Assembly (NCBI RefSeq): GCF_022829685.1
Contig: NZ_JAKSYE010000085.1
Coordinates: 62,001 to 126,000, forward strand
Origin: Methylobacterium sp. E-045
Lineage (GTDB): Bacteria > Pseudomonadota > Alphaproteobacteria > Rhizobiales > Beijerinckiaceae
DNA length: 64,000 nucleotides
Reading direction: 5' to 3'
In this document: positions 18,613-27,163 of the stretch, piece by piece
Layout of the letters: the number at the start of each line of letters is the position of its first letter
How positions within the stretch are numbered: position 1 is the stretch's first letter
Notes under the pieces: model-generated
What the model was told of the DNA's origin: nothing
Databases searched by the model: none
What the model saw: only the letters and a program-made list of their open reading frames with translations
Program-made: the position numbers and the translations under genes

Positions 18613-19155
18613 ATGCCACGCCTGTTCACCGCCCTGGAATGTCCCGACGACATCGCCGAGGCGCTGTCGCGGTATCAATGCGGCCTGCGCGGCGCGCGCT
18701 GGATCGAGCGGGGCGACCTCCACGTCACCCTGCGGTTCCTCGGCGACGTGGGCGATGAGGTGGCCGAGGCGTTCCATGCCGGCCTCGTCGAAGCCCGCCC
18801 GCGCCCGCCGCTCGACGTGACGCTGACCGGCCTCGACGCATTCGGCGGAGACAGGCCCCGCGCGATCATCGCGAGCGTCAATGCCGGCCTCGATCTCGTC
18901 GACCTGCAGGAGGAGCACGAGCGCATCGCCCGCGCCGCCGGCGCCGAACCGGAGCGACGCAGGTTCACGCCGCACCTGACCCTGGCCCGTCTCGCCAAAC
19001 GCGACACCGGCGCCCCGGACGTGGCCGACTATCTCGCGGAGATGGGCCTATTTCCGACGCTCACGTTCACCGCGACGCGGGTGGCCTTGTTCTCGGCGCG
19101 GGAGTCGCGCGGCGGCGGGCCCTATGTGGTGGAAGCGGCGTATCCGCTGGAGTGA
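18613..19155 (+). CDS. thpR: RNA 2',3'-cyclic phosphodiesterase
   Basis: 180-residue 2H-phosphoesterase. The two catalytic HxT motifs are visible as HVTLRFLG (His37) and HLTLARL (near residue 121). The family hydrolyses 2',3'-cyclic phosphate ends of RNA and was first known as RNA ligase LigT. It follows tesA by 4 bp and converges on coaA with 15 bp between stops. Confidence 0.92.
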   Translation: MPRLFTALECPDDIAEALSRYQCGLRGARWIERGDLHVTLRFLGDVGDEVAEAFHAGLVEARPRPPLDVTLTGLDAFGGDRPRAIIASVNAGLDLVDLQEEHERIARAAGAEPERRRFTPHLTLARLAKRDTGAPDVADYLAEMGLFPTLTFTATRVALFSARESRGGGPYVVEAAYPLE

Positions 19156-19170
19156 GGGATACGCGCCGGC

Positions 19171-20196
19171 TCACAACCGCCGCAGCGCCACGCTCTCGAT
19201 CCGGTGGCTCGCGCCCTTGGCCAGGATCAGGCTCGCGCGCTGGCGCGTCGGCAGGATGTTGTCGCGCAGGTTCGGCAGGTTGATCGTGGTCCAGAGGTTG
19301 TCGGCGATCTCGAGGGCCTCGGCCTCCGTCACCTCGGCGTATTTGCGGAAATACGAGAGCGGATCGCGGAAGGCGGTCTGGCGCAGGCGCAGGAAGCGGT
19401 TGACGTACCAGCGGTGCAGGTCGTCCTCGTGCCCGTCGAGATAGATCGAGAAATCGAAGAAGTCGGAGACGAAGGGGATCGCGGTGCCGTCGCGCGGAAG
19501 GCGCGCCGGCTGGAGGACGTTGAGCCCCTCGACGATGAGGATGTCGGGGGATTCCACCACCCGCTCCTCGCCCGCCACCACGTCGTAGACGAGGTGGGAA
19601 TAGAGCGGCGCCGCCACGCGCTTCTTGCCGGCCTTGATGTCGGTGAGGAAGCGCAGGAGGGCGGCGGTGTCGTAGCTCTCGGGAAAGCCCTTGCGCTCCA
19701 TCGCGCCCATGCGCTTCAGCTCGGCATTGGGCAGCAGGAACCCGTCGGTGGTGATGAGGTCGACCTTCGGCGTGTTGGGCCAGCGGGCGAGAAGCGCCTT
19801 GAGGACGCGGGCGGTGGTGGATTTGCCCACCGCCACCGAGCCGGCGACCCCGATGATGTAGGGGACCTTGGCCTCGCGCTCGGCCAGCAGGAAGCGCTGG
19901 GTCGCCTTGAACAGTCCCTGTGTCGCCGCGACGTAGAGGGAGAGCAGCCGCGACAACGGGAGATAGATCGCCACCACCTCCTCGATGGAGATGGGATCAT
20001 TGAGTGATTGCAGGCGGGTGACGTCGTCCCCCGTCAGCGTCAGGGGGGTATCGGCGCGCAACTGCGCCCATTCCTCACGGGAAAACAGGCGGTAGGGCGA
20101 CAGGCGCTCGGGGCCGATCCCCGTCACCGGATCCTGGCCGAGGGCGGGATCACGCTCGGACGCGATGGCGATGGGCCGTGACGGCTCGACGGTCAC
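19171..20196 (-). CDS. coaA: Type I pantothenate kinase
   Basis: 341 residues. The P-loop [11 protein letters not shown] (about residues 116-126), the substrate segment [12 protein letters not shown] and the conserved [13 protein letters not shown] are typical of type I (CoaA) pantothenate kinases, which phosphorylate pantothenate in the first committed step of coenzyme A synthesis. Its start overlaps the hisE stop by 4 bp on the same strand, a common arrangement in Rhizobiales and a sign of translational coupling. Confidence 0.96.
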   Translation of the reverse strand: MTVEPSRPIAIASERDPALGQDPVTGIGPERLSPYRLFSREEWAQLRADTPLTLTGDDVTRLQSLNDPISIEEVVAIYLPLSRLLSLYVAATQGLFKATQRFLLAEREAKVPYIIGVAGSVAVGKSTTARVLKALLARWPNTPKVDLITTDGFLLPNAELKRMGAMERKGFPESYDTAALLRFLTDIKAGKKRVAAPLYSHLVYDVVAGEERVVESPDILIVEGLNVLQPARLPRDGTAIPFVSDFFDFSIYLDGHEDDLHRWYVNRFLRLRQTAFRDPLSYFRKYAEVTEAEALEIADNLWTTINLPNLRDNILPTRQRASLILAKGASHRIESVALRRL

Positions 20197-20516
20197 GCGG
20201 GCCTCCGGGCCGCTTTCTCGGCGATGCCGCTCTGGGCGGTGCGACGCTGCAGTTCCGCCATCACCTCCGGCAGGCCGACGCCGCCGGCGCGCAGCAGCAC
20301 GAGGAGGTGGTAGAGCACGTCCGCCGCCTCGCTCACGAGCCCGTCATGGTCGCCCTGCACGGCGGCGATGGCGGCCTCGACCGCTTCCTCGCCGAGCTTC
20401 TTGGCGGGCTTGGCCGGCCCGCCGGCCAGGAGCTTGGCCGTGTAGGACTGGTCCGGCGGCGCGGCGGCGCGGTCGGCGATCAGGGCGTCCAGGTCGCTCA
20501 GGGTGAAATCGGTCAT
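20193..20516 (-). CDS. hisE: Phosphoribosyl-ATP pyrophosphatase
   Basis: 107 residues, single-domain HisE. The conserved all-alpha MazG-like motif is present: [14 protein letters not shown] followed by [14 protein letters not shown], whose acidic residues bind magnesium. The enzyme hydrolyses phosphoribosyl-ATP to phosphoribosyl-AMP in histidine synthesis. It lies between hisF (101 bp upstream) and coaA (4-bp overlap) on the minus strand. Confidence 0.95.
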   Translation of the reverse strand: MTDFTLSDLDALIADRAAAPPDQSYTAKLLAGGPAKPAKKLGEEAVEAAIAAVQGDHDGLVSEAADVLYHLLVLLRAGGVGLPEVMAELQRRTAQSGIAEKAARRPA

Positions 20517-20617
20517 GCGATCCTAGCTCTCGGCAGGCCGGACGATGCACGCTACGGCGAGGAGCCTGCGGCACGGGAAGGGATTGGGCAAGGGCCGGGC
20601 CTCGACGCGGCGACCCG

Positions 20618-21394
20618 TCACGGGTCGAGCCGCATGCGCAAGCCGGCCTTGGCCATATGCGCCTTGGCCTCGGCGACGGTGTGCTGGCCGAAATGGAAGA
20701 TCGAGGCGGCCAGCACCGCGCTCGCACCACCGTCGCGCACCCCCGCCACGAGGTCGTCGAGGCCGCCCACGCCACCCGAGGCGATGACCGGCACCGAGAC
20801 CGCGTCCGCGATCGCCCGCGTCAGGCCGATGTCGTAGCCCGAGCGCATCCCGTCCCGGTCCATGGAGGTGACGAGGAGTTCGCCGGCGCCGCGCGCCGCC
20901 ACGGTCCGGGCAAAGTCGATGGCGTCGAGGCCGGTGGGCTTGCGCCCGCCATGGGTGAAGATCTGCCATTCGTCCGGCTCGCCCGGGGCGGAGGTCCGCT
21001 TGGCGTCGATGGCGACGACGATGCATTGGCTGCCGAACTTGAGGGCGCCGCGCTCCACGAAGGACGGGTCGTTCACCGCCGCCGTGTTGATCGAGACCTT
21101 GTCGGCCCCGGCCAGCAGCAGGGTGCGGATATCCTCCACCGTGCGCACGCCGCCGCCCACGGTGAGCGGCATGAAGCACGCCTCGGCCGTGCGGCTCACC
21201 ACGTCGAGGAGGGTGCCGCGGGCCTCGTGGCTCGCGGTGATGTCGAGGAAGCAGAGTTCGTCGGCGCCGGCCGCATCGTAGGCCTTGGCCGCCTCCACCG
21301 GATCGCCGGCATCGCGCAGTTCGAGGAACTGGACGCCCTTGACGACGCGCCCGTCCTTCACGTCGAGGCAGGGGATGATGCGGGTCTTCAACAT
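20618..21394 (-). CDS. hisF: Imidazole glycerol phosphate synthase cyclase subunit
   Basis: 258-residue TIM barrel. The N-terminus [20 protein letters not shown] with catalytic Asp11, the phosphate-binding [11 protein letters not shown] and the second catalytic aspartate in [13 protein letters not shown] match HisF. With HisH it makes imidazole glycerol phosphate and AICAR, the latter feeding into PurH, also encoded here. The start is placed at MLKTR (21394). The hisA and hisH genes that often precede hisF are not in this window. Confidence 0.97.
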   Translation of the reverse strand: MLKTRIIPCLDVKDGRVVKGVQFLELRDAGDPVEAAKAYDAAGADELCFLDITASHEARGTLLDVVSRTAEACFMPLTVGGGVRTVEDIRTLLLAGADKVSINTAAVNDPSFVERGALKFGSQCIVVAIDAKRTSAPGEPDEWQIFTHGGRKPTGLDAIDFARTVAARGAGELLVTSMDRDGMRSGYDIGLTRAIADAVSVPVIASGGVGGLDDLVAGVRDGGASAVLAASIFHFGQHTVAEAKAHMAKAGLRMRLDP

Positions 21395-21550
21395 GGTGGA
21401 CCTGTCACGCTTGCGGCCGAACCGGGTCGCACGCATCGGGCCATGCCCGTCGCTGCACCATTCCGTCAACTCGGCGACGGAGATCGGCACCATTTTGCAG
21501 GGTCGTTCGCCGGAATTTGAAACCCGAGCCGGGCGAGGAGAGCGCGCGCC

Positions 21551-22540
21551 CTATCCCCACAGATCCGGCGTCGGCGGATGGATCAGACTGCCGTCGAAGC
21601 GCAGGGCCGGCTCGCGGTCCCGCGCCAGCAGCAGGGGGCCGTCGAGGTCGACGTAATCGGCATGGTGGGCGAGCAGCATGGCGGGCGCCATGGCCAGCGA
21701 CGTGCCGACCATGCAGCCGATCATCAGCGACAGGCCCCGCGCCCTGGCCTCGTGCGCCAGCATCACCGCCTCGGTGAGGCCGCCGGCCTTGTCGAGCTTG
21801 ATGTTGATGGCGTCGTAGCGGTCGGAGAGCGCGTCGAGGCCGGCCCGGTCGTGCAGGCTCTCGTCGGCGCAGATCGGGATCGGCCGGGCGATGCGGGCGA
21901 GCAACCCGTCCTCGCCGGCCGGGAGCGGCTGCTCGATGAGGCCGACCCCCGCGGCCACGCAGGCGGCCAGGTTCGCCTCGATGGTCTCCGCGCGCCATGC
22001 CTCGTTGGCATCGACGATCAGGCGCGATTCCGGCGCGCCGCGCCGCACGGCGGCGATGCGCTCGGGATCGCCCTCTCCGCCGAGCTTGACCTTGAGCAGG
22101 GGCCGGTGCGCCGCGCCGCGTGCCGCCTCCTCCATGCTCTCCGGCGTACCGAGGCTCAGGGTATAGGCGGTGGTGGCGACCTGCGGTGGGCTCAACCCCG
22201 CGATGTCCCAGGCCGGGCGACCGCGCTGCTTGGCCTCTAGATCGAGCAGGGCGCAGTCGACGGCGTTGCGCGCGGCCCCCGGTTTCATCAGCGTCAGCAG
22301 ATCGGTGCGGGTGGCCCCCGCCGCAAGGGCGTCGGCCTGTTCGAGGATCAAGGCGCAGACGCTCTCGGGGGATTCCCCGTAGCGGGGATAGGGCACGCAT
22401 TCGCCCCGCCCCAGATGGCCGTCGGCATCGTCGGCGATGGTGGCGAGCACCACCACCGCCTCCGTGCGGCTGCCCCGCGCGATGGTGAAGGCCCCGGCGA
22501 TGGGGAAGCGCTCCACCGCGACGGTGAGGCGGCGGGTCAT
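21551..22540 (-). CDS. dgcA: N-acetyl-D-glutamate racemase / dipeptide epimerase family
   Basis: 329-residue enolase-superfamily enzyme of the muconate-lactonizing subgroup. The KxK motif LLKVKLGG, metal ligands in VDANEAW, IEQPLP and CADESL, and the second lysine in INIKLDKAGG are all in place. The family includes L-Ala-D/L-Glu epimerases. Because it overlaps dgcN by 4 bp, it is better read as DgcA of the D-glutamate catabolic pathway, in which DgcN N-acetylates D-glutamate and DgcA racemizes the product. Role in peptidoglycan-peptide recycling remains possible. Confidence 0.85.
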   Translation of the reverse strand: MTRRLTVAVERFPIAGAFTIARGSRTEAVVVLATIADDADGHLGRGECVPYPRYGESPESVCALILEQADALAAGATRTDLLTLMKPGAARNAVDCALLDLEAKQRGRPAWDIAGLSPPQVATTAYTLSLGTPESMEEAARGAAHRPLLKVKLGGEGDPERIAAVRRGAPESRLIVDANEAWRAETIEANLAACVAAGVGLIEQPLPAGEDGLLARIARPIPICADESLHDRAGLDALSDRYDAINIKLDKAGGLTEAVMLAHEARARGLSLMIGCMVGTSLAMAPAMLLAHHADYVDLDGPLLLARDREPALRFDGSLIHPPTPDLWG

Positions 22541-23559
22541 GCAGCGCTCCCGGCGGGGAACTCGGCCAGCAGGCGGTCGATGATCCCGTCGACGCCGAAG
22601 CGGACCGGATCAGTCGCCGGCAGGCCGTGTTCCTTGGTCAGGTCCTGGAGCAGGGTACGGGCTTCGTCCTCACCGAGTTTCTGCGTGTTCACGGCGATCC
22701 CCACCAGGCAGATGCCGGGATTGGTGAGGCTGCCGAGCTGGATCGTGAGGTCGATCACCTGCTGGATCGAGGGCAGCGGATGCTTCACGCCTCGCATCGT
22801 GCTGCGGCTCGGCTCGTGACAGACGACGAAGGCATCGGCCTGGGCACCGTGGAGCAGGCCGAGGCTGACGCCGGCGAAGGACGGGTGATAGAGCGAGCCC
22901 TGTCCCTCGATCAGGTCCCAATGGTCCGGGTCCGCCGCGGGGGCGATCCATTCCACGGCCCCGGAGATGAAGTCGGCCACCACCGCATCGATGGCGACGC
23001 CCCGCCCGGAGATGAACACGCCGGTCTGGCCGGTGGCTCGGAAATCCGCATCGAGGCCGCGCTCGCGCATGCCGCGCTCCAGGGCGAGGACGGTGTATTT
23101 CTTCCCCACGGAGCAATCGGTGCCGACGCTGAGCAGCCGGCGTCCGGACCGCCGGATGCCCTTGCCGGTGTCGAAGGTCTCGGTGGTGTGGCGCACGTCG
23201 TGAAGCTGGCGGCCGTTCTTCTCGGCCGCCTCGGCGATCTCCGGCAGCGAGCCGAGCCGCACGTGAAGGCCGCTGGCGATGTCGAGCCCCGCGTTCAGGG
23301 CGGCCACGACCTCCGACACCCAATGCTCCGGGAGCACGCCGCCGGCATTGGCGACGCCGATGACCATGGTCCTGCACCCCTTGGCCACGGCCTCGTCGAG
23401 GGTGAGGTCCGGGATGCCGAGATCGGCGGCACAGCCGGGCAGGCGCAACTGGCCGACGCACCAGTCCGGCCGCCAGTCGGCGATGCCGTAGGCCGTTTTC
23501 GCCGCGAGCGTATCGGGTACGTCGCCGAGGAACATCAGGTAGGGCGTTTCGATCTGCAT
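22537..23559 (-). CDS. dgcN: D-glutamate N-acetyltransferase DgcN (DUF1611)
   Basis: 340-residue DUF1611 protein. The N-terminal Rossmann-like domain is followed by a P-loop-like NTPase-fold domain with SVGTDCSVGKKYTVLALERG and, further on, LIEGQGSLYHPS. DUF1611 members paired with an enolase-superfamily epimerase are the DgcN proteins, reported as D-glutamate N-acetyltransferases. The 4-bp ATGA overlap with dgcA shows the two are translationally coupled. The upstream 230 bp has no gene and should carry the promoter. Confidence 0.83.
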   Translation of the reverse strand: MQIETPYLMFLGDVPDTLAAKTAYGIADWRPDWCVGQLRLPGCAADLGIPDLTLDEAVAKGCRTMVIGVANAGGVLPEHWVSEVVAALNAGLDIASGLHVRLGSLPEIAEAAEKNGRQLHDVRHTTETFDTGKGIRRSGRRLLSVGTDCSVGKKYTVLALERGMRERGLDADFRATGQTGVFISGRGVAIDAVVADFISGAVEWIAPAADPDHWDLIEGQGSLYHPSFAGVSLGLLHGAQADAFVVCHEPSRSTMRGVKHPLPSIQQVIDLTIQLGSLTNPGICLVGIAVNTQKLGEDEARTLLQDLTKEHGLPATDPVRFGVDGIIDRLLAEFPAGSAA

Positions 23560-23793
23560 CTCGCATTCACCCGTCGGACTGAGGTGGTGGCCGGTTCGCT
23601 CCGTCTATGCGCGAAGGCAGCCTCGCTGCCAAATGCACGATCACGGCCAGGGGCCGTAGCCGTCGCGAGCGAGGACGGGATCCGTCCCGTGCAACCGCCG
23701 GACGCCTATTTGGGAGTTCGGAACACCAACGACACGGCGGCAAGGATCATCGGGACGCCTTCAACTCATGGAACGTCGTCAGCGATCGGGTCG

Positions 23794-24195
23794 TCATGGC
23801 CTGGCGAGGAACCTCAAGGGGACCGTAATCTCCATTTTCGACACGGGACTATGAGCCGGGAAGGGTGGATAACGCGTCCCTGCACGAACCAACTCCATCG
23901 CCAACGAGTCGATATAGGGAGAACCCCATGTCTGCTTGAGGCGTGACTGCTCGATGATGCCAGATTGATCGATGACGAAGGAAACGACCGGCACACCGCC
24001 AAACGGCGATCTGTAGCCGATGTTTCGCCCTCGCACGATCAGTACTTTTGCCAATTGAATTTGATATTCACGCATCGGTCCGGAAAACATGTTTTCATCG
24101 AACCGTTGTGCTTGCGCGGACGTCGTCCCCGAGACAATCGACACGGCAAGACAAACCACGACCATGGTCCGTGTGACGACGCTCGACACTGCCAT
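23794..24195 (-). CDS. Exported small protein with TonB-C-like domain
   Basis: 133 residues from ATG 24195, which has GAGGGGG about 9 bp upstream; an ATG at 24228 would add 11 residues. A signal peptide (VVTRTMVVVCLAVSIVSG) ends near SAQAQ. The rest (VPVVSFVIDQSGIIEQSRL, then GSPYIDSLAMELVRAG, then the PLRF ending) fits a TonB C-terminal domain of the energy-transducer type but has no membrane anchor or proline linker. Its codon use is less GC-rich than neighbours. Function unknown. Confidence 0.6.
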   Translation of the reverse strand: MAVSSVVTRTMVVVCLAVSIVSGTTSAQAQRFDENMFSGPMREYQIQLAKVLIVRGRNIGYRSPFGGVPVVSFVIDQSGIIEQSRLKQTWGSPYIDSLAMELVRAGTRYPPFPAHSPVSKMEITVPLRFLARP

Positions 24196-24622
24196 CACAG
24201 GCATCCCCCTCTTGGCATCATCGATCATTCCACCTTTGCGATGCAGAAAGAGGACGACCCGTCATCGAGAGCTGCGCTCTTTTTCGCCGAACCGGCATCC
24301 ACTTCGGCGAAGAGCGCTCTCGCTCCATGGCACCGTCACCGCGCTCGATGAGGCGCGAGGAACCTGCCCCGACCGCCTTGATCGATTCAGCTTCGTTCGT
24401 CGCGCATAGGGCATATCTTCAAAGACCTGGCGACGCCGTCAATAGGACAAAAATCATTTCCCGGACAGAAACCATTTCAGACCCATCTGCCGTCAGACAG
24501 GGGATGGAACGAACCGATCCGGCATGTCGGACCCGCACGATCGATCTAACGGAATCGGCACTTGCGGTGCGGGCCGTTGTCGGGTGTGGTCCGCGCCGGG
24601 AACTGGCGAGGAGGAGACGGCC
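24196..24622. other. Intergenic region, no gene seen
   Basis: 427 bp between divergent genes, with visibly lower GC than the surrounding sequence. It has one short hairpin AGAGC-TGC-GCTCT followed by TTTT near 24268-24284 (plus strand), but no plus-strand gene ends there. No convincing coding or RNA gene was found; it should hold promoters for both flanking genes. Confidence 0.45.
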
Positions 24623-25267
24623 ATGAAGATGTACGGCAACTGGCGCTCAGCCGCCGCTTTCCGGGTGCGCATCGCCCTCAACCTCAAGGGCCTCCCCTGC
24701 GAGGAGACCTTCATCGACCTCGATGCCGGCGACCAGCACAAGCCCGAGTATCTGGCCATCAACCCGCAGGGCGCCGTGCCGGCCTTCTTCGACGGCGACG
24801 GCCCTCCCCTGACCCAATCCCTGGCGATCCTCGACTATCTCGAAGACATCCATCCCGAGCCGGCCCTGCTGCCGAGCGATCCGAAAGCCCGGGCGCGCGC
24901 CCGCTCCCTGGCGCAGGTCGTCGCCTGCGACACCCATCCGCTCTATGTCCCACGGGTGCGCACCTACCTGATGTCGGCCTACGACATCCCGAAGGACGGC
25001 ATGATGGGGTTCGTGCGGCACTGGTTCGAGACCGGGCTCAAGACGCTGGAGACCCGCCTCGCCCACGAGCCGGGCACCGGCCGCTACGCGCAGGGGGACG
25101 CGATCAGCCATGCCGATCTCTGTCTCGTGAGCCTCTGGGTCGGCACCGGCATCTTCGGCGTCGAGACCGCGCCCTATCCCACTGTGAAGCGGATCGCCGA
25201 AAATTGCCTGTCACAGGAGGCGTTCATCAAAGCGCATCCCCTGCGCCAGCCCGGTGCGCCCGCGTGA
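24623..25267 (+). CDS. maiA: Zeta-class glutathione S-transferase / maleylacetoacetate isomerase family
   Basis: 214 residues. The thioredoxin-fold N-terminal domain contains FRVRIALNLKGL and the glutathione-binding NPQGAVPAFF and LTQSLAILDYLED; the alpha-helical C-terminal domain follows. The RVRIALNLKG segment marks the zeta class, whose best known member isomerizes maleylacetoacetate. The usual SSC active-site triplet reads SAA here (Ser9 kept), so the exact reaction is uncertain. The start at 24623 has AGGAGGAGA about 6 bp upstream. Confidence 0.78.
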   Translation: MKMYGNWRSAAAFRVRIALNLKGLPCEETFIDLDAGDQHKPEYLAINPQGAVPAFFDGDGPPLTQSLAILDYLEDIHPEPALLPSDPKARARARSLAQVVACDTHPLYVPRVRTYLMSAYDIPKDGMMGFVRHWFETGLKTLETRLAHEPGTGRYAQGDAISHADLCLVSLWVGTGIFGVETAPYPTVKRIAENCLSQEAFIKAHPLRQPGAPA

Positions 25268-25381
25268 GAATATCGGCCGGGCTGCGCGAGCGAGGCTGCC
25301 GTTGAAACCATTTTGCCTATAAGACCCGAGCGGACAAAAAGGCGGACGGCCCGCCGCTCAAGCTCAAGGGACGAGGGACGC

Positions 25382-26713
25382 ATGGTACCGGGCGAAACCG
25401 TGGACAACCTTCACCGCATCGTGGTCGTCGGTGGAGGCGCGGCTGGGCTTCAGCTCGCCACCAAGCTCGGCGACACGCTGGGCCGGAAGGGCAAGGCGCA
25501 CGTCACCCTCGTGGACAGGGCACGGACCCATATCTGGAAGCCGCTGCTGCACGAGGTCGCCGCGGGCAGCCTCGATGTCGGCCACCACGCCGTGGACTAT
25601 CTCCACCACGCGCATCAGCATCATTTCCGCTATCGCATCGGCTCGATGACGGGGCTCGACCGGACCGAGCGCACGATCCAGCTCGCCGCGAGCCACGATT
25701 CCGAGGGCCGCGAAGTCACGCCCGTCCGCTCGATCCCCTACGATACGCTGGTCCTGGCGGTGGGCTCCACCACCAACGATTTCGGCACGCCGGGGGTGAA
25801 GGAGAACGCCATCGCCCTCGACACGCCGGACCAGGCGGTGCGGTTCCACCAGCGCCTCGTTAACGGCATGCTGCGCGCGCATACCCAGGTCGGGCCGGTA
25901 CGCCCCGGCCAGCTCCACGTGACGGTGATCGGGGCGGGCGCCACCGGCACCGAACTCGCGGCGGAGCTTCATCGCACCACCCGCGACGTGGCCTCCACCG
26001 GCCTCGACAAGATCGACCCGGCCAAGGACCTGAAGATCACCCTCGTGGAGGCGGCGAGCCGGATCCTGCCGGCCGTGCCCGAGCGTCTCTCGGCGGAGGT
26101 GATGGCCCTGCTGAACAAGATCGGGGTCGAGGTCCGCACCCAGGCACGGGTTACGGAAGTCCGCGCCGACGGCGTCCAGCTCGCCGACGGCGGGTTCATC
26201 CCCTCCGAACTCGTGGTCTGGGCGGCCGGCGTGAAGGCGCCGCCGTTCCTGCAGGAGATCGGTGGCCTGGAGACGACGCGCAACAATCAGCTCGTGGTCA
26301 CGCCCACGCTCCAGACCACGCGCGATCCCGACATCTTCGCCATGGGCGATTGCGCCTATCTCGTGGAGCAGGGCTCGGACACGCCGATCCCGCCGCGTGC
26401 GCAGGCGGCGCACCAGCAGGCGAGCCACCTGATCAAGCAGATCCCGGTCAAGATGGCCGGCGAGCCCCTGAAGCCCTTCAAGTACCGCGATTTCGGCTCT
26501 CTGGTGTCCCTCGGGGAATACTCCACCGTGGGCAACCTGATGGGCTTCATCCAGGGAAAGAACATGTTCATCGCCGGGCTGTTCGCGCGGATGATGTACT
26601 GGTCGCTCTACAAGATGCACGAGCGCGCCCTGCACGGCACGATCAAGACCGCCCTCGACGCCACGGCCCGCGCTCTGACGCGCCGCACGGAGCCGCGGGT
26701 GAAGCTCCATTGA
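25382..26713 (+). CDS. ndh: Type II NADH dehydrogenase (NDH-2)
   Basis: 443 residues with two dinucleotide-binding folds: an FAD site VVVGGGAAGLQLATKLG near the N-terminus and an NAD site VTVIGAGATGTELAAEL in the middle. The MGDCAYL motif for FAD and a C-terminal amphipathic segment (FIAGLFARMMYWSLYKMHE) that anchors the protein to the membrane are present. NDH-2 passes electrons from NADH to quinone without pumping protons. The start at 25382 follows GAGGGACGC. A small unknown gene follows 55 bp downstream. Confidence 0.92.
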   Translation: MVPGETVDNLHRIVVVGGGAAGLQLATKLGDTLGRKGKAHVTLVDRARTHIWKPLLHEVAAGSLDVGHHAVDYLHHAHQHHFRYRIGSMTGLDRTERTIQLAASHDSEGREVTPVRSIPYDTLVLAVGSTTNDFGTPGVKENAIALDTPDQAVRFHQRLVNGMLRAHTQVGPVRPGQLHVTVIGAGATGTELAAELHRTTRDVASTGLDKIDPAKDLKITLVEAASRILPAVPERLSAEVMALLNKIGVEVRTQARVTEVRADGVQLADGGFIPSELVVWAAGVKAPPFLQEIGGLETTRNNQLVVTPTLQTTRDPDIFAMGDCAYLVEQGSDTPIPPRAQAAHQQASHLIKQIPVKMAGEPLKPFKYRDFGSLVSLGEYSTVGNLMGFIQGKNMFIAGLFARMMYWSLYKMHERALHGTIKTALDATARALTRRTEPRVKLH

Positions 26714-26768
26714 ACGACCGGATTCGCCGGGGGCCGGGCCCCCGGCAGGAACGTGACGAGACGCGATC

Positions 26769-27092
26769 ATGATCGATATCATCCAGGGCCTGCAGCAGCG
26801 CAATCCGACGCTCGGCCCCTACGTCCTCGTGCTGCGCTCGGACTCGCGCGCCAGAGATCCCTCCGAGCCGGCACGTCTCTGCGCCGAGGCGGAGGCCTGG
26901 ATCGCCGAGAAGACCCCCGGCGCGCGCCTGTCCCAGGAGACCGTCCTCATCGCGCCCTATCCGGGCGGGATGCCCACGGAGCGCAGCGTGTCGGTGATGG
27001 CCTTCAAGGACGCGATGCAGCTCGCCGCCTTCGCCACGGCCTGGACGGCGGAGCCCGAACCGGAAGACGATCCGACGCCCGAGGCGGAGTGA
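26769..27092 (+). CDS. Small hypothetical protein
   Basis: 107-residue soluble protein with no signal peptide or membrane segment and an acidic tail (EPEPEDDPTPEAE). No family recognised. The ATG at 26769 follows GAGACGCGATC, a weak ribosome-binding site. It lies 55 bp after ndh on the same strand and may be co-transcribed. The high-GC third-position pattern supports it being coding. Confidence 0.6.
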   Translation: MIDIIQGLQQRNPTLGPYVLVLRSDSRARDPSEPARLCAEAEAWIAEKTPGARLSQETVLIAPYPGGMPTERSVSVMAFKDAMQLAAFATAWTAEPEPEDDPTPEAE

Positions 27093-27163
27093 TACCGGAC
27101 CTCGCCGACCCTGACCTATGGCTCAGGGCTCGTCGAGATGTGATCTGAGCCCTTCCGGACCGG

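Noticed and set aside
24267..24284. Short hairpin followed by TTTT
   Set aside because: The stem is only 5 bp and no plus-strand transcript unit ends there.
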